From Alcanivorax nanhaiticus (GTDB lineage: Bacteria > Pseudomonadota > Gammaproteobacteria > Pseudomonadales > Alcanivoracaceae): DNA of 64,000 bases. Positions 43,827 to 52,561 of the stretch are shown here, piece by piece. The position numbers and the translations under genes were made by a program. Positions within the stretch are counted from its first letter, which is position 1. Each line of letters opens with the position of its first letter. The notes below the pieces were generated by a model. The model had not been told where the DNA came from, searched no databases, and was given only the letters and a program-made list of their open reading frames with translations. Location of the stretch: contig NZ_ARXV01000010.1 of NCBI RefSeq assembly GCF_000756665.1, forward strand, positions 62,001 to 126,000, given 5' to 3'.

Positions 43827-44695
43827 CAGGCCGCCTCACTCACTGGAGCCGCACCATAAATGGTTTCCGATGCCCGCATCGGATCACCATGAGCCTCATA
43901 CTCAGCCAACCACGCGGTAACTTTCTCAGGCATGCCAGTATCCCAAGGGTGAAACCCAGGGCGAAACCAGGCGAGAAAATCAGGCAGCATACCGGTGAGA
44001 ATACCGTTTCTACCATAAAGCTTGTTCAAGCCTCGCAGAATCACGCCAGGCTGGCGCGTCACACCATCAAGCTTGAGCATATTCCAAAATACCGGAGCCA
44101 CTACCAGGTGAACCATAAGAGTCGCGACCACCAGCGCGGAAGCACGTGTCAGGTACCCTCCACCAGCAGCCCCTTGGTAAAGATCATAGGCCACGGCCTT
44201 GTGCTCCACCTCTTCAACACCATGCCAAAGGAACAATGCCCTCATTACGGGGTCAGCTTCACTAAACATGTCGCTCTTCTCGCTGACCATGGTTTCGCCA
44301 AGGGTTGCCGTAAAGTGCTCAAACGCCGCAGTCATTGCTAGCTGATACTTCTTCGGCAAGTACTTTTGCGTGGTGCGAATAAACGATCTTAGATTCGCCG
44401 TTACCTTATCCACGTCTACACCCTGGCTTGCCATAACATCGTTAAAGCGATCATGGACAATCCCATGCTGACCTTCTTGCCGAATAAAGTGGCGAATATC
44501 CTCACTCAGCTGATCATCTGTCACCTGATCCTTGAAGTTACGCACTGATTGGATAAAGAAGCGCTCTCCCTCCGGGAAATGCACTGAGAGAGCATCAAAA
44601 AAGCGGGTCAGCACGGGATCACCGCCATTCCAGTGCCTTGGCACTGATGAGACATCAAAGGCGACTTTGCGCGGCTTAATCGGGATAGATTTCAT
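43826..44695 (-). CDS. PF10118 ferritin-like predicted metal-dependent hydrolase (copy 3)
   Basis: A 289-residue paralogue of the proteins at 22532 and 35307, from MKSIPIKPRKVAFDVSSVPRHWNGG. Presumed ligands: RQEGQHGIVHDRF, FEHFTATLG and WHGVEEVEHKAVAYDLYQ. The ATG at 44695 has GGAGGA 5 bases upstream; the longer reading from 44872 would run through the promoter and operator and is rejected. First gene of the seven-gene minus-strand operon ending at 36338. Confidence 0.85.
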   Translation of the reverse strand: MKSIPIKPRKVAFDVSSVPRHWNGGDPVLTRFFDALSVHFPEGERFFIQSVRNFKDQVTDDQLSEDIRHFIRQEGQHGIVHDRFNDVMASQGVDVDKVTANLRSFIRTTQKYLPKKYQLAMTAAFEHFTATLGETMVSEKSDMFSEADPVMRALFLWHGVEEVEHKAVAYDLYQGAAGGGYLTRASALVVATLMVHLVVAPVFWNMLKLDGVTRQPGVILRGLNKLYGRNGILTGMLPDFLAWFRPGFHPWDTGMPEKVTAWLAEYEAHGDPMRASETIYGAAPVSEAA

Positions 44696-44760
44696 GGCTC
44701 CTCCAAATAGACAGGGCTCTTCAGGATGGTCAAGCCGCAAAAAAAGCGGCACTTTCGAAT

Positions 44761-44790
44761 ATCTTATTTGGTCATACAACCAAATGTCAA
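44761..44790 (-). promoter_or_regulatory. Promoter with operator site D
   Basis: On the minus strand TTGACA (44785-44790), an 18-bp spacer and TAAGAT (44761-44766). The spacer is filled by the perfect palindrome ATTTGG-TTGTATGA-CCAAAT (44766-44785), so a bound repressor would exclude RNA polymerase. This is the clearest of the four related sites. Confidence 0.85.
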
Positions 44791-44902
44791 TGCCAGAGGA
44801 ATAATTCAAACCACCAACAGCATATGAACGAACCCGGGCGATCATCCAACCCCTTACAACACAGCCATCCACACCAAGATCAAATAACTGGCTACTTTAC
44901 CG

Positions 44903-44939
44903 TCTAGTTGGTACATTAAGTAGACCATGTAGTTCGTAC
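44903..44939. promoter_or_regulatory. Candidate operator of the TetR-RND operon
   Basis: Upstream of the TetR gene are a GTCTA-N14-TAGAC inverted repeat (44903-44926) and a direct repeat TAGTTGGTAC/TAGTTCGTAC (44905-44914 and 44930-44939). Both fit autoregulation, and I cannot tell which is the real operator. Confidence 0.4.
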
Positions 44940-44950
44940 TAGGAACCGCC

Positions 44951-45496
44951 ATGAACACCGCCTCTACTCGTGACATGATCTTGGATGCTGCTCAGCGCAT
45001 AGCCGTAGAGCACGGATCCGGGCGCATTACCCTTGACAAAGTTGCCCGTGAAAGCGGCTTCAGCAAAGGCGGACTTCTCTACCACTTTGCCACTAAAGAA
45101 GCTCTACTCCAGGCAATGCTCGAACGCCTAATCGCCCGCACCAGAACAGTTCGCGAGACGCATGAGCAAACGTTGTCGGGCCAGCCCTGGAGCGTCCTGC
45201 GCGCCATGCTTGCAGCACGGATGGATCCTGATGTGCTCGACCCCAGGGTCACCATGGCCATACTGACCTCCGCCGCTGAGCAGCCGGCCCTGCTCGACCC
45301 GCTGCGTCAATACATTCAGCAAACCCGCAAACGTATCCTCGAAGAAGAACGGGAATCTCCCACAGCATGGCTGCTGTGGGCAGCCGCCGACGGCCTGTTG
45401 TTCCAGGAATTACTTAATATCTCACCGGTACCCAGCGACCAGCGCAGTCAGGTTTACCAACAACTGCAACGACTGGCCAAGGACCTGCTCAAATGA
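44951..45496 (+). CDS. TetR-family regulator of the RND efflux operon
   Basis: A 181-residue regulator: helix-turn-helix MILDAAQRIAVEHGSGRITLDKVARESGFSKGGLLYHFATKEALL (residues 9-54, quoted by its ends MILDAAQ and KEALL), and a TetR_C-type ligand domain. It overlaps the membrane-fusion gene by ATGA (45493-45496), so regulator and pump are one transcript, probably autorepressed. Confidence 0.93.
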   Translation: MNTASTRDMILDAAQRIAVEHGSGRITLDKVARESGFSKGGLLYHFATKEALLQAMLERLIARTRTVRETHEQTLSGQPWSVLRAMLAARMDPDVLDPRVTMAILTSAAEQPALLDPLRQYIQQTRKRILEEERESPTAWLLWAAADGLLFQELLNISPVPSDQRSQVYQQLQRLAKDLLK

Positions 45497-46617
45497 GACA
45501 ACATCCAGCATCCTTTTCCGGAATGCATGCACACGCCAAAAGCGTGTCACCAATACCGCTACGCAATGACTGCATTACTCTTGCTATCTTGCTCTACGCT
45601 ACCCTGTTGCTGTCATCCTGTGGCGGCAATGACAAAGCAGCAATGGAGCCCCGTGCGGTCCGCCTCTACCAAGTCAGCAGTAATAATAACTTTCAAGCAG
45701 CTCGCCACTTCGTCGGTCGCGTCGACGCAGTCAACACAGTGGACCTGTCTTTTCAGGTGAGTGGCCGCATCATCGATATGCCGGTCCATCAGGGCAAGTT
45801 TGTTGCTAAGGGAACACTAATCGCCGCGCTTGATTCATCTGATTATCAACTCGCGGTGCGCGAAGCTGAACTACAACTCGAACAGGCCTCGCGCGATCTT
45901 GAGAGAACCCGTACCTTGTTCGAACGGGGCACACTGCCGCAAGCAAAATTCGATCAGGCCGAAACCGCATACAAACTGCGTAAAGTTGCTCTTGTTACAG
46001 CACAACGAAACCTTGCCTACACACGCATCCTCGCACCGTTCGATGCACTGGTAACACGACGACTGGTCGATCCGTTCACCAACGTACCCGCTGGCGCACA
46101 AATCGTGCGAGTGCAAAACGTGGAGGAATTCCGTGTTCACATCAACGTCCCGGAGAACTTGATGGCGACTCTTGAATCACCGGAACGACTGATGGCCGAC
46201 GCAATTTTCGGTAACGACTCGGAGCATCCGTTGCCGCTCAAATATCACGAACATGAAACTGAGCCGAATTCCGTAGCACAATCCTATCGCGTCACCTTCA
46301 GCTTGGCGCGCCAGCACGAAAAGACAATTTTACCGGGTATGACCGTTACGGTGCGTGTAAGTGAAGCCAGCAACCGCCCGGATGCCATGATTGACATTCC
46401 CCAGTCCGCACTTGACAGCGATGCCGAAGGCAAATTCCGTGTGTGGGTTTACCAACCGAAAAAATCTGTGGTGACTGCACAGCCGGTCAAGGTACATGGC
46501 GTCACCAAGCAGGGCCACGCTCTGGTCGCCGGTCTCTCAGGTAACGAACAGGTTGTTAGTGCTGGCGTGCGGCTATTGCACGATAACATGCCCGTAACCC
46601 CATTCAACGGATTCTGA
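45493..46617 (+). CDS. RND efflux periplasmic adaptor (membrane-fusion lipoprotein)
   Basis: A 374-residue adaptor. A signal segment ends in the lipobox LLSSC (Cys about residue 43), so it is anchored to the inner membrane. It has a biotinyl-lipoyl-like half (VSGRIIDMPVHQGKFVAKGTLIAALD), a coiled-coil hairpin (about 125-175), and a second lipoyl half (AYTRILAPFDALVTRRLVDPF). It would link the RND pump at 46629 to an outer-membrane channel. The start overlapping the TetR stop gives an unusually long pre-lipobox segment; an internal start at Met11 (45523) is possible. Confidence 0.92.
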   Translation: MRQHPASFSGMHAHAKSVSPIPLRNDCITLAILLYATLLLSSCGGNDKAAMEPRAVRLYQVSSNNNFQAARHFVGRVDAVNTVDLSFQVSGRIIDMPVHQGKFVAKGTLIAALDSSDYQLAVREAELQLEQASRDLERTRTLFERGTLPQAKFDQAETAYKLRKVALVTAQRNLAYTRILAPFDALVTRRLVDPFTNVPAGAQIVRVQNVEEFRVHINVPENLMATLESPERLMADAIFGNDSEHPLPLKYHEHETEPNSVAQSYRVTFSLARQHEKTILPGMTVTVRVSEASNRPDAMIDIPQSALDSDAEGKFRVWVYQPKKSVVTAQPVKVHGVTKQGHALVAGLSGNEQVVSAGVRLLHDNMPVTPFNGF

Positions 46618-46628
46618 TAGGGCGCCTC

Positions 46629-49600
46629 ATGGATATCGCACGCACCTCCATCAAGCGTCCTGTCAACACCTGGCTGATTATACTTGCATGCCTGCTCGGC
46701 GGCTTGTGGGGAATGAACAATATTGGCCGCCTCGAAGACCCTGCCTTCACCATCAAGATGGCACTGGTGGTCACGCCCTACCCTGGCGCCACCGCAGTAG
46801 AAGTAGAAAAGGAAATCACCGAGCCGCTGGAATCCGCCATCCAGCAATTACCACAGCTGAAACGACTGACCTCGCGATCTCGACCCGGTGAGTCTATTAT
46901 CAAGGTCGAGATAAAGAACCAGTATGACGGCGACACAATGCCGCAAGTTTGGGATGAACTGCGACGCAAGGTCGGTGACGCACAAAGCTTCCTGCCAATT
47001 GGGGCTTTAAATTCCACTGTCCATGATGACTATGGCGATGTGTTCGGAATTTTCTTTGCGGTCGTCGCACCAGACCTAACTGATTCCGAGGTACGCGAGC
47101 TCTCGCGCTTCCTACGCCGCGAGTTATTGAATGTGCCAAATGTGTCGAAAGTCACCACCGCAGGCGAGCCGTCAGAAGTCATTTATGTGGATATCTCCCA
47201 AGAAAGCCTGGTCAGCCTCGGCATTCCGCTGGAAGTAGTGCTCAACGCTCTACAATCGGAAAACCGCATGCAATCCGGCGGTTCTTTTAAAATCGATGGA
47301 CGCCGCATTCGCATTAGCGGCGAACCCGGTTTTGATTCAGTCGCAGCCATTGAGGCGTTACGCATCGGTCGACCCGGTTCCACGGAGCAATTCAGCCTGA
47401 GCGATGTGGCGTCCGTATACCGCGCTACCGACGATATCCCCAGGGAACTTATCAATTATGATGGCGAAAGGGCGTTCACCCTCGCTATCGCCGGCCTGCA
47501 AAATGCCAACATTGTCGAGGTAGGGCACGCGGTCAACGAGCACCTTGATAAAATTCGCCACCATATTCCGTTAGGTGTGCATATTAAGCCGATTTACCAG
47601 CAGCACCTTGTGGTTGACAAAGCGATTGATGACTTCCTTGCCAGTCTTGCATTGTCAGTGGCTATTGTAATCTGTGTCCTTTGTCTGGCCATGGGCTGGC
47701 GCGTCGGAGTTGCCGTCGGCAGCACCCTTTTACTTACCGTGCTTGGCACAGTGTTTTTTATGGCAATTTTTGCCATCGAAATGGAGCGCATTTCTCTCGG
47801 CGCCTTGATTATCGCCATGGGGATGCTAGTTGATAATGCCATCGTCATTGCCGAAGGTATGCTAATCGGTATCCAGCGCGGCAAAAGTGCCGAGAATGCC
47901 GCAAGCGAAGCCTGTCGTCGCACCCAAATCCCGCTGCTTGGCGCCACTGTTATCGGCATCATGGCATTTTCCGGGATCGGCCTGTCGCAAGACGTGACCG
48001 GCGAATTCCTGTTCTCGCTGTTCGCAGTTATTTCCATTTCACTGTTGTTAAGTTGGCTGCTGGCGATCACTGTTACGCCACTTATGGGCCACTATTTGTT
48101 TGATGGCCACCAGTATGAAGAAGGCGAAGATCCCTACGCGCATGCAAGCTACGGCAAGTACCGCATGATCCTTCTGCTTGCACTAAAAAACCGAGGCATC
48201 ACCGTTACCGCACTAGTTATGATTACCGTAATTTCGATAGTCGGCTTCGGTTTTGTTCGACATGCTTTCTTCCCGCCATCGAACATGCCAATGTTCTACC
48301 TTAATGTGTGGCTACGTCAGGGTGCCGATATACAAGAAACCGCGCGGCAGATAAGCGAAATAGAAAGTCTGATTCTCGCTCACGATGAAGTAGAAGCAGT
48401 CACCACCTTTGTTGGCCAGGGCGCCAGCCGCTTCATGCTGACTTATGAACCGGAGCTACCAAATCCATCCTATGGTCAGCTGATCGTGCGCGTAACTAAT
48501 CGTCAGTTGATTAACGGCCTGATTGATGAATTAAGAGTAGTTCTAGCAAACCAATATCCGTCCCTCGAGGTGTACCCACAAACGATGATGTTCGGCCCTG
48601 GTGGCGGGGCCAAGATTGAGGCACGCTTTAAGGGCAACGATCCTGCTGTGCTTCGTCAACTTGGTGAGCAAGCACAACAAATTTTCCAAGAGAGTAATGT
48701 TGTGCAAGATATCAGAATCGATTGGCGTACGCGGGAGGTTGTCGTGGTACCGCATTTCGATGAAGAACGAGCACGTATCGCCGGCGTTGGCCGTGCAGAA
48801 GTGAAAACGTCATCACTATTTGCCACTACCGGTATCCAAGCCGGCACCTACCGCGAATATGACTCGCAAATACCAATTGTGGTACGTCCTCCCAGCGAGG
48901 AACGTGGCAGCGTCAGCAAACTCGGCAACCGTGTTATGTGGAGCAGCGCCGAACAGACCTACGTTCCTGTTAGCCAGGTGCTAAGCGGACTAGAAATTGC
49001 CACCGAAGAATCCCTTATTCATCGGCGCAACCGTATACGCGCGCTCAAAGTTCAGGCCGAACCGATTGGCGACCTGACTGCCGACCAAGCATTGCGACAA
49101 TTACATAACGCGGTGGAAACTCTACCGCTGCCAAAAGGTTATGCTCTGGAATGGGGCGGCGAATATGAGAAAGCCAGCGAAGCGCAAGCGTCCCTGGCGA
49201 AACAGGTACCGCTGGGGATCCTTGTGATGCTGGTAATTTCAGTATTATTGTTCGGAAAGGTCCGTCAGCCGCTGATAATCTGGCTGATCGTACCAATGTC
49301 GATCTGTGGCGTGAGCATCGGCCTGTTACTAACTGGTCAGCCATTCACTTTCATGGCAATGCTCGGCTTCCTCAGCCTTTCCGGAATGCTGATGAAAAAT
49401 GCCATCGTGTTAATTGACGAAGTCGACGCACAGGTCAAGGACGGTAAGCTAATGAGAGATGCACTAGTCGATGGCAGCGTCAGCCGCCTGCGCCCCGTGA
49501 TCCTCGCGGCCTTCACCACCATTCTCGGCATGATACCTCTGATGTGGGACGCCTTCTTTTCGAGCATGGCGATTACTATCATGGGGGGGCTTGCCTTCGC

Positions 49601-49664
49601 CACTCTGCTTACCATGGTGGCAATACCTGTGCTTTATTCACTTTTCTTCCGCGTGCGGTTCTAG
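46629..49664 (+). CDS. RND-family efflux transporter permease (HAE1/AcrB-like)
   Basis: A 1011-residue, twelve-helix proton antiporter. N-terminal IKRPVNTWLIILACLLGGLWG is TM1; two large periplasmic domains follow TM1 and TM7; TM4 carries the proton-relay Asp in GALIIAMGMLVDNAIVIAEG; a second such repeat is GFLSLSGMLMKNAIVLIDE. Length is normal. It starts 11 bp after the adaptor gene. No outer-membrane factor is encoded here, so it probably uses a TolC-like channel from elsewhere. In this setting it may export toxic hydrocarbons or pathway intermediates. Confidence 0.95.
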   Translation: MDIARTSIKRPVNTWLIILACLLGGLWGMNNIGRLEDPAFTIKMALVVTPYPGATAVEVEKEITEPLESAIQQLPQLKRLTSRSRPGESIIKVEIKNQYDGDTMPQVWDELRRKVGDAQSFLPIGALNSTVHDDYGDVFGIFFAVVAPDLTDSEVRELSRFLRRELLNVPNVSKVTTAGEPSEVIYVDISQESLVSLGIPLEVVLNALQSENRMQSGGSFKIDGRRIRISGEPGFDSVAAIEALRIGRPGSTEQFSLSDVASVYRATDDIPRELINYDGERAFTLAIAGLQNANIVEVGHAVNEHLDKIRHHIPLGVHIKPIYQQHLVVDKAIDDFLASLALSVAIVICVLCLAMGWRVGVAVGSTLLLTVLGTVFFMAIFAIEMERISLGALIIAMGMLVDNAIVIAEGMLIGIQRGKSAENAASEACRRTQIPLLGATVIGIMAFSGIGLSQDVTGEFLFSLFAVISISLLLSWLLAITVTPLMGHYLFDGHQYEEGEDPYAHASYGKYRMILLLALKNRGITVTALVMITVISIVGFGFVRHAFFPPSNMPMFYLNVWLRQGADIQETARQISEIESLILAHDEVEAVTTFVGQGASRFMLTYEPELPNPSYGQLIVRVTNRQLINGLIDELRVVLANQYPSLEVYPQTMMFGPGGGAKIEARFKGNDPAVLRQLGEQAQQIFQESNVVQDIRIDWRTREVVVVPHFDEERARIAGVGRAEVKTSSLFATTGIQAGTYREYDSQIPIVVRPPSEERGSVSKLGNRVMWSSAEQTYVPVSQVLSGLEIATEESLIHRRNRIRALKVQAEPIGDLTADQALRQLHNAVETLPLPKGYALEWGGEYEKASEAQASLAKQVPLGILVMLVISVLLFGKVRQPLIIWLIVPMSICGVSIGLLLTGQPFTFMAMLGFLSLSGMLMKNAIVLIDEVDAQVKDGKLMRDALVDGSVSRLRPVILAAFTTILGMIPLMWDAFFSSMAITIMGGLAFATLLTMVAIPVLYSLFFRVRF

Positions 49665-50074
49665 GCGGGCTCTTGAAAACTCCGCACACTAACATAGCTT
49701 AGCATGAGCCCTCGCACTCTTCTTGGATTATATGATCCAGCCGATAGTGCATGCATCTATCCAAACAACATTTATCACAACTTCTCTTGCGACATAGAGC
49801 GCACTTCCATTTGGGCGAACATTACCCCCAACTGAATAGCGAATATTGCTATTCATATTCTCGTCTTTCACGATCGCAATTCAACACATGTGATTTACAA
49901 AAGTCTACGGACTACAGGCAGCACAAAGAGACATAAAACTCTGACAACCTATCAAAGCGCCTCTATCTCCTTGGCTTTCACATAAACAGCTCTAATCTAA
50001 TTATTTTCAAACACATATCACCTCCATGAAGCCGGGAAGGAATGTCCTTCCTGACCCCATCTCATGGAGGTTTC
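49665..50074. other. AT-rich intergenic region at the junction with the second accessory block
   Basis: 410 bp with no convincing gene; more AT-rich than both neighbours by eye. It holds a short hairpin GGAAGGA-ATG-TCCTTCC (50035-50051) just before the next gene's GGAGG and start. It may mark the boundary between the efflux operon and a separately acquired segment. Confidence 0.5.
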
Positions 50075-50407
50075 ATGATCATTCAATGTCCGTCCTGCCG
50101 CTCCATCCGAATCGTCGCCCTGCAAAATGGCCGCAAGGTTGGCGGGACTGTTGGCACGGCTGCCGGCGCTGCCAGTGGGTTTGCCATGGCGACCAGTGGT
50201 GCTCGGGTTGGCGCTACTGTCGGCTTGGCGTTTGGCCCTGCCGGGTCCGCCATCGGCGGTATCGCAGGTGCCGTGCTCGGCGGTCTAGCTGGTGGCGTTG
50301 CCGGAGGTGAAGCCGGTGCCGCGCTGGGAGCCAAGCTCGACGAGACCTATCTCGACAACCTGGAATGCCTGGACTGCGGACACAGCTTCCGCCTCGATTC
50401 TGAGTAA
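50075..50407 (+). CDS. Small protein: split zinc ribbon around a glycine-zipper membrane segment
   Basis: A 110-residue protein of unknown function. It begins MIIQCPSCRS and ends with ECLDCGHSFRLD, two CxxC pairs that could close one zinc ribbon. The roughly 70 residues between are Gly/Ala-rich with GxxxG repeats (TVGTAAGAASGFAMATSG..., AVLGGLAGGVAGGEAGAALG), a glycine-zipper pattern found in membrane-inserting or oligomerising helices. The ATG at 50075 has GGAGG upstream; the one at 50042 lies in a hairpin loop. First in a row of island genes each separated by hairpins. Confidence 0.75.
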   Translation: MIIQCPSCRSIRIVALQNGRKVGGTVGTAAGAASGFAMATSGARVGATVGLAFGPAGSAIGGIAGAVLGGLAGGVAGGEAGAALGAKLDETYLDNLECLDCGHSFRLDSE

Positions 50408-50434
50408 CCCCCTCTTCCCTTTGCCCACCACTCC

Positions 50435-50460
50435 GAAGCCCGCCTTGTGCGGGCTTCTTT
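50435..50460 (+). terminator. Terminator after the zinc-ribbon gene
   Basis: GAAGCCCGC (50435-50443), loop CTTGT, GCGGGCTTC (50449-50457), then TTT. A 9-bp stem typical of intrinsic terminators, 27 bp after the stop. Confidence 0.8.
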
Positions 50461-50480
50461 ATGCCCCTTTGGAGGCCTGA

Positions 50481-50975
50481 ATGGATATTCCCACTTTCGT
50501 AAAGAACGAGCAGGGCCTGTACCACGTACAGGGCTGCGTTAAACCCGAGGAGATCGTCAGTACGGCGGCCACCATCCTGCTGGATGAGCTTACCGACCGG
50601 GAGGCCCTGACCGCGCCTACCGATGTCGCCCAGTTCCTGCAACTGGCTCTGGCACAGGAGAAAAACGAAGTCTTCTCGGCCATCTTCCTCAACAACAAGC
50701 ACAAGGTGCTCAGTTTCGAGACCTTGTTCAACGGCACCATTGATAGCTCCGCTGTTTACCCCCGCGTGGTAGTGCAACGCGCTCTGGACTGCAATGCCGC
50801 AGCCATCATCTTCGCCCATAACCACCCTTCCGGTTGCAGTGAGCCCTCCACTGCCGACCGGCAAATCACCAAACGCCTCAAGGACGCCCTCGCACTGATC
50901 GATGTGCGGGTGTTGGACCACTTTGTGGTGTCCCGTTCCAGCTACGTGAGCCTCGCCGAGCGCGGCTGGCTCTAA
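50481..50975 (+). CDS. radC: RadC-family JAB-domain protein
   Basis: A 164-residue short RadC homologue lacking the N-terminal helix-hairpin-helix of chromosomal RadC, the form common on islands, ICEs and prophages. The JAMM metal site is intact: [14 protein letters not shown] (His137, His139 and the downstream Asp), with the conserved Glu in [11 protein letters not shown]. The biochemical role of RadC is unsettled. It lies next to genes for other recombination-related functions. GGAGG precedes the start. Confidence 0.93.
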   Translation: MDIPTFVKNEQGLYHVQGCVKPEEIVSTAATILLDELTDREALTAPTDVAQFLQLALAQEKNEVFSAIFLNNKHKVLSFETLFNGTIDSSAVYPRVVVQRALDCNAAAIIFAHNHPSGCSEPSTADRQITKRLKDALALIDVRVLDHFVVSRSSYVSLAERGWL

Positions 50976-51016
50976 CCCTGCCCTTTGGGCATTCCCTCTT
51001 TAACAGGAGATTCACC

Positions 51017-51985
51017 ATGGCACATCTTGTCGAAAACATGGCCTATGTAGGCCGTACCCCCTGGCACGGGCTGGGCAACCAGCTGGCCAGCCAACAGCCG
51101 CTGGAAGTCTGGATGCGCGAAGCGGGCATGGATTGGGAGATCCGTGAGACCCCGGTGCGCTTTATCAGCAGCGAAGCCGGCGCGCTCGGCCAGATCTCAT
51201 CGTTCCCGGATCAGAAGGTGCTGTTCCGTTCTGACAATCAAGAGCCCCTCTCGGTAGTGAGCAACCGCTTTAAGGTGGTTCAGCCCCGTGAGGTGCTGGA
51301 GTTCTACCGGGATCTCACCGAGCAATCCGGCTTCGAGCTGGAGACCGCTGGCGTATTGAAAGGGGGCCGCAAGCTGTGGGCGCTTGCGCGTACCGGGCAG
51401 TCCGGCACGTTGGCTGGGAATGACCAAACCAACGGCTATGTGCTGCTGGCCACGGCTTGTGACGGCACCCTGGCTACCACGGCGCAGTTCACCAGTATCC
51501 GGGTCGTCTGCAATAACACCCTTGCGGTGGCACTGAATGGCAATACCCATGCGGTGAAGGTACGCCACAACACCACCTTTGATCCGCAGTCGGTGAAGAA
51601 GCAGCTAGGCATCTCTGTCTCTGCCTGGGATGACTTCATGTATCGCCTGAAGGCCCTCAGCGAGCGCCGCATTACCCGCAAGACCGCCAAGAAGGTCATG
51701 CAGACCATCTTCACCGACACCGGCTATCAGCCACCGGACATGCCGGTGAAGACCAACGAGCAGGCCATGAAGAAAGCCATGGCTCTGTATGAGGGTGCCG
51801 GTCGCGGATCGGATCTGGCATCCGCCAAGAACACGGCCTACGGCCTGCTCAATGCCGTCACCGAGTTCGTGGACCATGAGCGCCGTGCCCGCAGCACCGA
51901 CAACCGGCTGGACTCGGCGTGGTTCGGTAAGGGTGCGCAGATCAAGCAACGCGCTCTGGAACAAACCTCCCTGCTGGTCGCCTGA
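51017..51985 (+). CDS. DUF932 phage/plasmid-like protein
   Basis: A 322-residue protein of the DUF932/TIGR03299 family found on plasmids, ICEs and phages; function not established, possibly linked to recombination given its regular company with YqaJ and RadC genes. Diagnostic features are the start MAHLVENMAYVGRTPWHGLGNQL, DNQEPLSVVSNRFKVVQPREVLEFYRDL, and RVVCNNTLAVAL. AGGAGA precedes the ATG. It lies 41 bp after radC. Confidence 0.88.
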   Translation: MAHLVENMAYVGRTPWHGLGNQLASQQPLEVWMREAGMDWEIRETPVRFISSEAGALGQISSFPDQKVLFRSDNQEPLSVVSNRFKVVQPREVLEFYRDLTEQSGFELETAGVLKGGRKLWALARTGQSGTLAGNDQTNGYVLLATACDGTLATTAQFTSIRVVCNNTLAVALNGNTHAVKVRHNTTFDPQSVKKQLGISVSAWDDFMYRLKALSERRITRKTAKKVMQTIFTDTGYQPPDMPVKTNEQAMKKAMALYEGAGRGSDLASAKNTAYGLLNAVTEFVDHERRARSTDNRLDSAWFGKGAQIKQRALEQTSLLVA

Positions 51986-52045
51986 AACCGGCCCGATCTT
52001 TCTCCCCTCTCTATATCCCGCTTAAAAGAAAACCTGGAGAACACC

Positions 52046-52471
52046 ATGAATTTGAAATGGCTCTACCGCCTGTTGGCGGTATGGGACTGCCGCCCTATGC
52101 CTGCTGAATTGGCAGCGGTGTGGGGCGCGTTCCTGCATGAAGGCTTGATGTGCCACCCCGGAGACCCAGGACGCAGTCGCCGCATCCTGGAAACCTGGGA
52201 CAGTGGCTGCATCGAACTGATCATCGCCTCGTGTGAATACCTGGACCCACTGTGGCAGACCGTCTCCCACATCTGGTTCGAGCCCCGTGGCCGCCCTGGC
52301 ATCTTCGAGTACGAAGTGGTCAGCGAGCTGGGCGAATGGCTGGGTGAGCAACTGCTCACTACCGGCCACCTCCCCAGCGATAAGCAGGCTGAACGCTATA
52401 TCGAAGCGTTGGTGAATGACTTCTTCGAGATAGGCGATGAGCCATCCTCGTCGTCAGGTCGCGCCGCATGA
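52046..52471 (+). CDS. Hypothetical protein
   Basis: A 141-residue acidic protein that I do not recognise. It has no signal peptide or membrane segment, contains many Trp residues (LETWDSG, LWQTVSHIWFEP), and ends in a Ser-rich tail. CTGGAG precedes the start. The codon usage matches the genes on either side, and it sits in the same direction between DUF932 and the exonuclease gene, so it is probably a real gene of this module. Confidence 0.65.
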   Translation: MNLKWLYRLLAVWDCRPMPAELAAVWGAFLHEGLMCHPGDPGRSRRILETWDSGCIELIIASCEYLDPLWQTVSHIWFEPRGRPGIFEYEVVSELGEWLGEQLLTTGHLPSDKQAERYIEALVNDFFEIGDEPSSSSGRAA

Positions 52472-52515
52472 TGTCATTTAGGCATCTCTCGCAATCCCCC
52501 CCTTCCCCTACCTCT

Positions 52516-52546
52516 AGCCCCGGTCACTGTGCCGGGGCTTTTCTTT
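52516..52546 (+). terminator. Terminator-like hairpin before the YqaJ gene
   Basis: AGCCCCGG (52516-52523) pairs with CCGGGGCT (52532-52539), followed by TTTCTTT. It lies between the hypothetical gene and the exonuclease gene, whose Shine-Dalgarno follows directly. Confidence 0.75.
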
Positions 52547-52561
52547 GTCAGGAGAACACTC

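Noticed and set aside
44696-44872. 59-codon N-terminal extension of the PF10118 gene at 43826
   Set aside because: It would cross the TTGACA/TAAGAT promoter and operator D; the ATG at 44695 has a strong Shine-Dalgarno.
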